DNA from: Dactylellina haptotyla
Lineage: Eukaryota; Ascomycota; Orbiliomycetes; Orbiliales; Orbiliaceae
Reading direction: 5' to 3'
Assembly: GCA_031310005.1 (NCBI GenBank)
Contig: CM062380.1
Coordinates: 310,001 to 374,000, forward strand
DNA: 64,000 bases
The position numbers and the translations under genes are program-made. Below are positions 54,335 to 64,000 of this stretch, in pieces. Each line of letters opens with the position of its first letter. Position 1 is the stretch's first letter. Under the pieces are notes generated by a model. The model saw nothing but the letters and a program-made list of their open reading frames with translations. It was not told the origin of the DNA and made no database searches.

Positions 54335-57300
54335 ATTTGGCTCGGGTGCAATCTGGAATTGATTCCAAGAACGAACTTCCGGGTTTGGTGGGTGGTTCCA
54401 AATATCGGTTGTGAGAGTTGCCGGTGTGCAGCAGGCGGGCAGATGTGTGTGTGTGTGTGTGTGTCTGTCCCTGGGTCAAAGAGCAGCTGTGGAAATTAGT
54501 GATGATGATATCGTCAGGTGCTAAAAGGGCCAGTCCGTCGGTGCCGGGTCGAAACAACCGAATCCCAAGAGCTGGTCGAGCTTCACGAAAGAGAAAAAGA
54601 CTTCTAGCCTAAATCTCCTAACCTAAAGGCTCGCCCCACTACCGTCACTCGAGCTCCACTTCAATTACACAGACATGGACGCAGAGAAAAGAAAGGACGA
54701 AACAAAGGCCGAACAGTAAAAGCCAGATGTAAGGAGTGTGCGGGTGGGGAACTAGCCAGGCAGGTATGAAAAAGCAAAGCGGGTGTATTCGACCCTAAAT
54801 GCAAAGACCCCATGGCGATATGGGCCTTTGCTTTTTCCCTCTTCTTGCCTCTCCTGGACGCCGCCAGATCAGAGAACAATCGGCTAGGAAGACGCAGAAT
54901 CGACCCGACTAGAACACTTAAAGTATGCAGGCCGCTATCGAACCTCGCATTTGATGATATCTCAGTAATCACTGACTGGAATCAGAAGCGATGAAAAAAC
55001 TTGCAACAGGCCCTGTACTTGCATCAGCCAGTCTAACTGAATCATGGGTTGCACTGTCTCGTGCAGCTAACTCCAGTAGACCCTGGGGGGTTTCCACCGC
55101 CAGTGGCTTCATGTAAGCTCCCTAGCCGAGTATAATTGCAGGATGTGATGTTTGGGCGGGTACGCTATCCACAAGCTCTTTTTTTTCACATTTCAACGAT
55201 TGGGGAGCTGCAATGAGTTAGTGCATTCCGTATCTGCGATATAAAGTTCGGTTTGAGACTTGTCTCTGAACTGTGGCCCGCAAAAAGGAGCATTTTGACT
55301 GGTGGGACGTATATCCTTAGGACGAGGCTGGACGTTCGTCACATAAATGTTGCTCGACAAGCTGGCGGCTTTGGGGCAGCTAGCACCTCTCCATCGTCTC
55401 GACTTGCCTTTGTCCCGGAAAACCTCCACCCAGGAGGCAACCCGACAAGAAAAACCGGAACCTGCAGAGTAAATCTTGATTGACCGGAGACCCGCTTTCC
55501 ACGATATCGATATCGCGAAAATTGCACCATCTCGAACCTGCACACCCACCATCTCTCACACCCCTCCGAGACCCTTTCAGATCTTCAAAGATTCGACATT
55601 TCTATTCGAATTTGACATCGAGAACATGCAATATTTTTGTTGGCGAGTTACTCGATTAACCCGCATGGCTCCCGGTTCTCAGGCACAACGCGGGGAATTT
55701 CCTTATTTCGCTTTAGAACAAGATAGTTACGTCATAGTCACCACCGTCATAGTGCGCACAAGGGCGAAGCCTCGGCCATGCACACCGTTTGACAACCTTC
55801 AAAGCGTAAAAGAAAGGCTATAGATCGTTGAAAAATAAAGAATAAGTATTCGTATGTTACATAACTTTCTACTACCGTGGCTTTCGGCGTCCCTTCAACT
55901 GAAGGGGACTTCCGTTCAAACCGAATGGCTAGCCTCGCTTTCTTTTTCACTCCACTTGCCTTTTCCTAAAACCATTCAAGGTATTGCTTGGCGGTGACTG
56001 GGCCATCCTGTATGTCCATGAAAAGGGTTTAATTGATCGACACTCCCATTGACAGACAACATGCATTCATGAACCACGTTTTTGTTTTCTTCGGTTTGAA
56101 GGTTAAAGACCGCGATACCCAAGCTGAATCTAAGGAGAAAAAACAAGATCCCCGAGAGGCTCACAAACGAAGATTACAAGCGAAAAGTCCGATCTTTGCG
56201 GTCGTCCACCTGGTGCTTCCATGTCTCTCGATGCGAATCTGAGTGAGAAGGGATGGTTATGAGAGACGATGATCTTCAAATTTCTTCCATTAATTTCGAA
56301 AAATTTCCTGGAGACCACTGGAATATCACGATTCTCTAACCGGTTCCTTCTGCCCGGCCTGTTTCTGGTCTGTGTTGTTGAAACTATCACCGAAACACAT
56401 TGGTCAGGTTTTTTCCCTTTTCCTTTTCTTCGGATCCCATACCCTTGCTTGCAGGTCGAGAAGCTTCGGATCTGAATTGTAACCTAGAATTAGGGCGGCG
56501 ATCCTGGAACTGGAATATCATTGCCACCTGCGTGAGATATATACGATATCCATTTTTTTCAACGTCTATCTGCCCTCGAATGGATGTCCCTGACAGCATG
56601 TTGAATACTGTCATGATATTATCACGCTTGGGGTGGAATTTTCCAGATCCTCGTGATGCTGCCATGATGGCCCAGCTGAGATATTTCCTGTGGCTGGAGA
56701 GACCCCACTGTTTGAGGACAGTGGACCAAAACCGTTCCAGACAGCGAGTGCGACTTGTGACTTGGGTTGGCTCTAGCCGGCCGCAATTGTGAGGGAAACC
56801 CCTAAGTTTTTTTTATTTTATTTTTCTTGCTGAAATTTCCCGAGGTATCGCGCATTTTACCCTGTGAACTCGCAAGGTGTCGTGAATTGTTTTTTCGGGA
56901 GATATATATTTTATTTTTCCTTGCCCGTAGCTCTCTTTCGTGATGGAAAGGGAAGTTTTCTGGGCGGGGGGGCCGAGAGATTTAAGAGGCGACTGCCACG
57001 AACGGTGGTTCAGTGTCTTCCGTATATCCAGTTAGAGTATAAACTGCGTGAGCGAGACGATACGTTATGGGTTGCGCAGCCAGTTTAAAAAAAAATGTGA
57101 CCTAAACTCAATTGAGGTTGCCAGCACCCTGACTTTTAACTGCTTGGTCCCCCAAAAAAACAATTTTCTGACTTAAGAGCAAAAGAACACGGAGCCGAGT
57201 AAAAAAAATCAGGTCGCCTGCTGCTCCTGTTAATGAGCTGAGTTCTCATTCGCCAAGGTCCATCCATGCACCCAAAAAAGGTACCTGACAAAGAAGAACA

Positions 57301-58717
57301 GATACCTCACGGAAGGAAAAATCTTACCTGAGAGGCCTCGGGGCACCTCTTGCTTTTCGTTGGGGTCCGGCGCAACCTGCATGAGATAAACGAAACCATC
57401 GAGGCAGCAGGAATTTTCGGGCAAAGGCAAAGAGATATTTCCACCCCAAACTGGAGCTTGGAGCACAACGGCGGTGGTGGCAACAGGGACTAGGAGAGGA
57501 CTAGGACCACAAAGTACCTTCGCAAATTTGATACAGCGACAGCCGCTTCTCTAACGTTCGGTAGGTAGCGCACCGGTGGCTGACACGGCGGCGTAAGGGT
57601 CGAGTGAAGGTTTGGAAGAAGAAATTTATCAAGTCTAACGCGGAAGCGGATGAAGGAGAGGGGGCCAGAGGTTGAGACGACGCACACCCACATTGTTGCT
57701 TAAACGTATTTCCGTGGCGAATATTTCGATTCATCTAAAGTTCTGGCATCTGCTTAAGGTTCCTCTCTCTTCACCCCGACGTCGCTTATTGAATCGGGAT
57801 TCAAATTTGATTGCTTGCAATTTCCCCAGGGGCGCGCATTGGAAGGTCGAAAAAGGGTCCTCGTCATCCAGAGGAGGTTTGGCAAAAACAAAGAAGAAGA
57901 AGAAAAAAAGTGGAGGTACAGCCTTTTCTTCGACCTCAGCATAATCCCCAGAATTAGAAACGGCCCGTAGGTAGATGAAGGGAGGAAGAAACACACAAGG
58001 TCCTAGGTTGGGAACCGTCGTGCCCCAAATATTCGAGGTCGCAGCACACATCAGTGGACCAGCCTTCCCCACAGTTCACGGACTTGTTGACACCTATAGC
58101 TTGGTTATGGGACCCATGAGCTTGGTGTTCCCCTAAGCAGGCGAAGATAGGATATCGACGGCCTTAAATGCTCTCTCGAATTAGATTTTGCGACGTCTGC
58201 CATACCTGCATTTAGCCTCCTCACCTGGTTGGTCGATTCTGTGGTGTGTAGGAGGGGGCCACTCTTTTCGTCTGTCGAAATTTCTCATTTGCATTTTTCA
58301 CCCACGTTGACTGTCTCGACCTGGATCCCTTGGCTGTAATGTTATCAAATATCGGACCCTTCACAGTACAGAAGGACTTCAACGCCGTGGCTTCGACAAA
58401 CACTAACGATTCCCTTTCACCTCAATTCCCTCCTAGCTTCCGGGGTACCGACTGGTCGGTCAAAGCTTCTTTTGTGGAACGGGGCCAACGAGCCGAATAT
58501 TCTTCAAAATTTTTGGGAAGGCGCAACTCTTGTACAGCCAGCCGAACACTTTCGAATTTGAGCTGGGAACAACCAAATATTGCTAGCTCCTCCCTGTTGT
58601 ATAAATTTGTTCACAATCTGTGAGCACAACAAAGCATTCTCTTCGGAATAGATCTCTCCCCCTCTTCTTGGAATTTTATTTATCCCGTCCGCCACTCGGC
58701 CGGCCGAAGTCGTTTGC
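54335..58717. other. 4.4-kb gene-free region upstream of the SAM-HMG gene
   Basis: No supported protein frame on either strand. Contains a TG repeat (54444-54464) and many T- and A-rich tracts. It may serve as a long regulatory region or 5' UTR of the transcription factor gene downstream. Confidence 0.5.
54444..54464. repeat. TG dinucleotide repeat
   Basis: About ten TG units in non-coding sequence, 110 bp upstream of the small coiled-coil gene. Confidence 0.85.
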
Positions 58718-60933
58718 ATGTCGGATCTCAGGGAAGGCCTCGACAGACTTGGATTGTCCCAATATCTGGGGCGCCTCCTTGATGAGGGCTTCGATCGTTG
58801 GGAGACGGTCCTAGATATCCAAGAATCTGATCTGTAAGTTCTTCCTGCCTTTCCTGAGTCGTGTTTCGAAGAGTCGAGCCCAGTATAACCCAGCGATTGA
58901 TCGCTATCCCCAATTCCATAAGCACTTATCTAATCAAGCCCTTCATCGCACCAGAGCGTATATGGGGTTTAAATTAGGGCACCGTCGGGTAAGTTTTCGT
59001 TTCCCCAAGTTGTTTCACAATTTCCATTTCCCTGCTTTAATGAAAGCTGCAGCGTTGCCGCCGTTGACTCCAAACGGGGTTGCGCAAGGATGCGAAATTT
59101 CAGAATGAAATAACCGTGCCTTGTTGCTTGCGTAAGTGATTCTAATTGAATAAAATGTTTGTACCCAAAAGATTCTTCAGAGAGCGATAGCACGCGAGAG
59201 AGGGGTACCGGAGAACGAACCGATTCCGTGGCTATACCAGCAACCCTACACGGAGGACACTGGCGATGAACCTGACGATAAGTCTTCTCCTCGAGGCTTT
59301 CGGCCTGACTATAAAGGCGGGGCAGTCCAGACGAAACGAAAATATCGTCGACATCCTCGGGTAAGCTATCGCTAGTTTGTAAACTCCATCTCTTTTTAGA
59401 GATGACGATGCTGACAACCTTCTTAGCCTGATGAAAATGCGCCGGAGAAGCCTCCCTCCGCGTATGTGATGTTTGCCAATCGTGGGTTACCCTGACGTCT
59501 TTATTCAACGAAACAGAGACTTCATGATGAAATTTGCTAACTCTTCCTTTCTCTCTGTCCTCGTGTTTTTTTGGTCTCTTAAGACGTCCGTGAAGAACTC
59601 AAAGGGCAGAATCTTTCTTTCACAGAAATCGCGCGCTTAGTTGGTGAGAGGTGGAAAGTCCTTGATCCAGACCAAAAAGAGGAGTATGAATACCAAGCAA
59701 CAACTATGAAAGAACGATACAATCAAGAGTTAGCGGCGTATAAGAAGACAGATAATTATAAAGAGTACTCCCAGTACTTACTAGAATTCAAGACGAAAGA
59801 GGCTGCAAAGGAGGCCGGAGGTAAATTCCACCAGTTACTTTTTCTTCATCGTGTTATTTGACTCTCGGGTTTGGTTTCAATTTAACCTTACGCAAAGGCT
59901 TTTTCTAGAAGCGTCATTCACGCCGACTCCCGACGTACCTCGAAAACGACCCAAGTTAGAAAGCATTCCATCCCAAGGTTCAACGCATAGTTCCTTACCT
60001 GGCTCTAGTACCGCATCTATAGGATCAGCTGGTGGGCCGGCAGCTGTCACGAATACACCTCGAGGGCACCAGCAGCAACATCCCGGAGAAAGCCCAGGTT
60101 ATCCTCAACCGGCTACCATTGCAGGTAGTCACTTCAGCCAGCATGGTAGAAGGGAGTCTTATGCCTCACCATTCACCCAACCATCTACCCCGGCTTCCCA
60201 GATGGTTAGCCCCGTTGCTTTTTCGGAGTCATCGGGGAGTAGCCATGCAATGAGGCAATACCCGTCTGGCACAGCTTCGAGCTCATATGATCGTGAAGCT
60301 GTGACATTACCGTTCCGCGATAGCCCAGGTCGGTCGACGCACATGCAATACTATGATCAACCTCGGGCATCTCATGGAGGCGGACATGCTGAAGGATTTG
60401 AACCTGGAATGATGCATCTACCAAAAATCAATGCTCAGCCTCATATCCAACAGGTCTTGTCATTTTCAAGGGGACAGCCATCGCCTGGGGACTCACCGTC
60501 GCAACACCCGAGAAGATCAGGGAGTATATCGGGTATGTCATATCAACATCAACAACAGCGTCCTGTATTGCATTCGTCGGATACACTGTCCACGCAGAAT
60601 TCGATGAGCAGCAGCGGCAGTTCTTCAGTACCATCGCTGACACCAGCAACACCTTCAGACGGTGACGGCCGTCAAATTCACGGGCATAGCCTTCGAGCCC
60701 TTCCTCCTTTGCGAAACCCCAGTCCATCCCAACGAGACCGAACTTCATCGAGCTACTTTCCCCAGCGGCCGAGTAGAGAAGTGAGCAGTGGCGGCGGCGT
60801 GAACGCTGGAGGATATACAGGCGGCCATGGCTCAACATCGTCGTCCCCACGCGGCCAACTGCCCTCTCTGGTAGAGCAAACGATGCAGGACCAACCCCCT
60901 CGGCGGGGAGGTGAAGGGGCAGACCAAGCGTGA
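58718..60933 (+). CDS. SAM-domain plus HMG-box transcription factor
   Basis: Six exons: 58718-58833, 58955-58988, 59172-59360, 59427-59481, 59584-59820 and 59909-60933; every junction keeps the frame. About 551 residues. Residues 1-60 are a SAM domain (LREGLDRLGLSQYLGRLLDE, then ESDLAYMGFKLGHRRILQRA), a protein-interaction module. A Lys/Arg-rich linker (VQTKRKYRRHPR) leads into the HMG box at about 114-195 (PEKPPSAYVMFANHVREELK, LSFTEIARLVGERWKVLDPD), which binds and bends DNA in the minor groove. The C-terminal 340 residues are Ser/Pro/Gln/His-rich and disordered, a likely activation or repression region. Fungal HMG-box factors often control mating and fruiting-body development; that role is an inference here. 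Confidence 0.9.
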
Positions 60934-63900
60934 CTATCTAGACCACTGGGATCCCATGTTAGCCTCTGGGGTTTATCTTTGTGAAAAGAAATGTTATCAA
61001 GAGAAACAGATATCTTAACCATCGACAACGCAAAATCATGTCATCCAAAAGAATTAAGCACAGCAAAAATGGACTTCCACAATAGAGTGAGAAGCCGTTC
61101 TTGTCTGAAACAATTCCTCTATGAGGTTTATTCTTTTCTTCGAAAGAAAACGAGGCACTTACTAAGCTTGATATATTTCCCATCGTTATATTAACGAAAC
61201 CAAACCAGCTTGTTTCTTCAGCCAGAATTTTTTTGGGGGGTGGGTGTACTTTTCTCCCGGCAATAGTTCAAACATCGAATATTAATGGGGAAATGGGCAC
61301 AGTGGGTTCTTTAAGTGAACACCACACTAAGGAATTTGAGGGCTGCACATGTCCAATCGGGGTGTGCTTTGCGCTTCCTTTACCTTCTCTTGAGCTAAGA
61401 TAACTTTCCTTTTGGTCGGGGTAGGCTGCAGACATGGATTGCTGATGTGCCAGATTGAACCCTGCCACACCGCAATCTCAAGAATCCCATATTCCATGAG
61501 AAGGGAAATTGCATGCCAATTTCTTTTCCCGTCCACCTTTGACAACGTTACCTGACCCTTTTTTCACTTGCAGGCAGTTGAGAGACACTGAAAATTCCAC
61601 CATGCCCCGCGGGGCATTTGCAACGGCGTTTGGCACTTCTCGATCCTTGTGTTTTGTTTTAGTTTTTTTTTTCCTATCCTTTTCTCACCCCCATTACCTC
61701 TTTTCTTCTCGAGGTCCAACTATTTATAGGTTACGCGATGTATATAGGAGGAACGAAGCATTTGTCTTTGGTTTGTTTTCTTCTCGTTTGTGTTTTCGTG
61801 CTGCATCCTATCCTTTCAAACTTTCGTTATCGATATTTTTTTATTTTTTTTTCCTTTCGGAGGGACACAAACTACCAAGTTCGGAGATTATTAACGCCAT
61901 GATTGTTGTTTGCGAAATGAAAGCCGTTCCGTTTACTTACCTGGCTTGAGATTCCCACGCATTTTTGATAGTCCCACGAGGTTTGGCTCGCTTGGCCGAA
62001 TATTTTTTTCTTCTTCTCCCCAAAAAACATTGATGGCGAAAAATTCCCTGCATTGATTTTCCGCATCAGTAGTGTATAGTTACGTTATATATATTGCGAA
62101 GAGAGATACCAATATCGAAATACATGCACAATGACCTTCTCATTTTGACGTTTTCTCCCCGGGGCAAGCTTTTGGTTTCGTGAAGTGGGCTGTACCTGTA
62201 CATGCCGTCGTACAAGTATGCTGTTTTCATACGGCCTTCGATTTCCAACCAACCAGGGAACTTTCTGTATTTGCCTCAAAATTTCTTCTTTTAAAAATTT
62301 TTTAGTCTCCCCTTCGCGTGAACACACTCCATCGTGGGTTTTCATTGCGATAATTGCTAGGTTGGATTTTATTCGCCAGGGGCGTGCTAAAAAGTAGCGT
62401 TTCGGGTTCCACTTTTAGAGCGATCGAAATTCGCCACCAGGTTGAAATGGTAATTCACTTTCCCCTTTTTTGGCTTCCAGATTCCCATCCAAGCGCAAAA
62501 CATCGAGCTCGTGTCGCAGGGTGCTGTTCCCCAACACTCGCGCGACATGGTACCCTTTCTTCGGATCCAAAGACAACCGCAAGGACAGACGCGAATTTAT
62601 TTCATAGCAACTCTTTCCTTCTTTTTCCTCCCCCCTCCACCCCTCTCGATCCTGACTATTTATTTTTATATCGGGCACCGATCGTCTGAAAAAAGAGGCC
62701 GATAGGCTAGAGTGTTATGGCAGTCTTGAACTTTGATAGGTGCAGGGTCATTTGGGAGGAAGAAGGACCTTAGCCACAATGAAAAGTGGTCAAGGTGGTC
62801 AATGCAGTTTAGTCTTTTCACTATTGGGTTAAAGCTGTCAGTTATCTCGATATTGGTTCTTGCTGTCACTTACCTCGCAATCGTTTGCCACTCTCGTGTC
62901 AAGTAAAGATCGCCGGAGAGTGAGCAGGTCGAACAAGTAGACCAAGGGTTGTGACACTTTATTGCTGGATCCTAATAAAGTATTAACCTTTATTTTTTTG
63001 GGGTCGGGCAAAATTGTTCCATGCACCTGGGTAGTTCCGAGGTCCGCCACAACTTACGTGTCTCCGGAATTCGTGTCCTCTACCTTATTACTGGATAGGT
63101 CTTCGAAGGTTCTCTATATTCCAACTTGCAAAGGTCCTAACAGGAAAAGATTTCCTCTAGAATTCGTTAAACGCCATCCTATTCGTCAGAGGAGCACCAA
63201 GATTTGGCAACTGTTCGAATCGACCGATTGAAGACTTGGAAATAGTCGATCGTTGCGGAGACGCTCGCTACCCACAACCTTCGCTCAACACAGAGCCCAC
63301 TTCTGAATGTAAGAGTTTTCGATTTGGTGGGATGTTTACTTGAAAGATTGCCGGAGGTTCATTACTTCTTTCTTTAATATGCAGTCTTCGGGGTCGGTGG
63401 GCTGGTTCTACGTGGCATTTGGTGTGTAGCTTGCTTGCTTGCTGCGGGGTTTTTCTATTCACACCCATGATGTTTCGATAAACCTAGGGCTGACTATATC
63501 TCGTGAATGATCATCGGCGGGGAAGGTCAAAAAGGTCCAAGGAGTAATTTTCTGATTAGGAGGGTTGAGAGGTTCGAAAACCCTTCTTATTCGAAGCAAA
63601 TGTCGAACTACCCCGAGTTTTCGTTCTCGAATAGCCGAATCGACCAGGTCGCGCCCTTCATCGCTCGAAACAACATCCGCTCGAAACGAAAAAAGATAAA
63701 CGGTGTCCCTCTGCACGAAGAGACGTTGCAGCCAATTAAAGAGAGCCTCCAGGCCTAGTAAAGCGGCTTACCTTTCGAGCAACCCAAATCATGCGATACT
63801 TGCATCCAAAAATTCTTTCTTTTTCTCTTTTCTTTTTCAATTTTCGAGAATTAGGTTTTGTGTAGGGGCCCTACGCTTAGAATAGATACTATACCTATCT

Positions 63901-64000
63901 GGTACGTAGCATCACCTCGTTTCCTGCAACTGCTCTCGGGCTGCAAGGTTGAGAGATACGGGAGTTCGCGCGAGCCAACCCTAATGTAATTTTGATGCTG
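60934..64000. other. 3-kb gene-free region to the right edge
   Basis: Pyrimidine- and purine-rich AT-rich sequence with short frames only, none with a recognisable domain or convincing splice structure. A gene starting beyond the right edge could have its 5' UTR here. Confidence 0.45.

Noticed and set aside
63560-63600. GGTTCGAAAACC-like sequence as a tRNA B box
   Set aside because: No matching A box or acceptor stem could be folded around it.
1-64000. CRISPR arrays, bacterial operons or a secondary-metabolite cluster
   Set aside because: The window is fungal; no regularly spaced repeats, and the single dioxygenase-like gene has no backbone synthase nearby.

Overview
The window is nuclear DNA of a filamentous ascomycete (Pezizomycotina). 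The evidence is short introns (about 60-130 bp) with GTRNGT donors and CTAAC/CTGAC-type branch points, ascomycete housekeeping genes (mevalonate kinase, YTM1, ATG5, RAM2, SDHAF1, a superoxide-dismutase-like mitoribosomal protein), and accessory families typical of moulds (NACHT/ankyrin STAND receptors, F-box proteins, an Hsp30-type heat shock protein, a Thr-rich secreted protein). A class such as Leotiomycetes is possible but is only a guess. Coordinates of spliced genes were worked out by hand from reading-frame continuity.

Left part (1-12 kb): the 3' end of an aminoglycoside-phosphotransferase-like gene with a degenerate active site; an hsp30-type small heat shock gene with heat shock elements upstream; a divergent three-exon F-box gene; a four-exon Ras-like gene whose switch regions have lost the GTPase residues but which keeps its CaaX box; a 639-residue unknown protein; and two tandem, related F-box genes, the first preceded by a 9-codon upstream ORF. 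Middle-left (12-21 kb): a mitoribosomal mS42/mS43-type protein and ATG5 share a 296-bp divergent promoter, then come a degenerate repeat pair, a polytopic membrane protein and a secreted Thr-rich protein.

Middle (21-43 kb): a decayed DUF7708-NACHT receptor pseudogene, a TauD/TfdA-like dioxygenase with an acidic insert, mevalonate kinase (erg12) with a very long N-terminal extension, YTM1, and an apparently complete PNP-NACHT-ankyrin receptor with nearly identical ankyrin units and a possible N-terminal membrane anchor. A large low-complexity protein follows. Right part (43-64 kb) is gene-poor: an SDHAF1-type LYR protein, a possible small secreted protein, a decayed unknown gene, RAM2, a small coiled-coil gene with a 20-nt exon, and a SAM plus HMG-box transcription factor with about 4.4 kb of empty sequence upstream and 3 kb downstream.

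Functional links: RAM2 is the alpha subunit of the prenyltransferases that would modify CaaX proteins such as the atypical Ras (CVVQ), and erg12 feeds the pathway that makes the prenyl donor. The two NACHT genes, one intact and one decayed, fit the birth-and-death turnover known for fungal immune and allorecognition receptors. No tRNA, rRNA, CRISPR array or recognisable intact transposon was seen.
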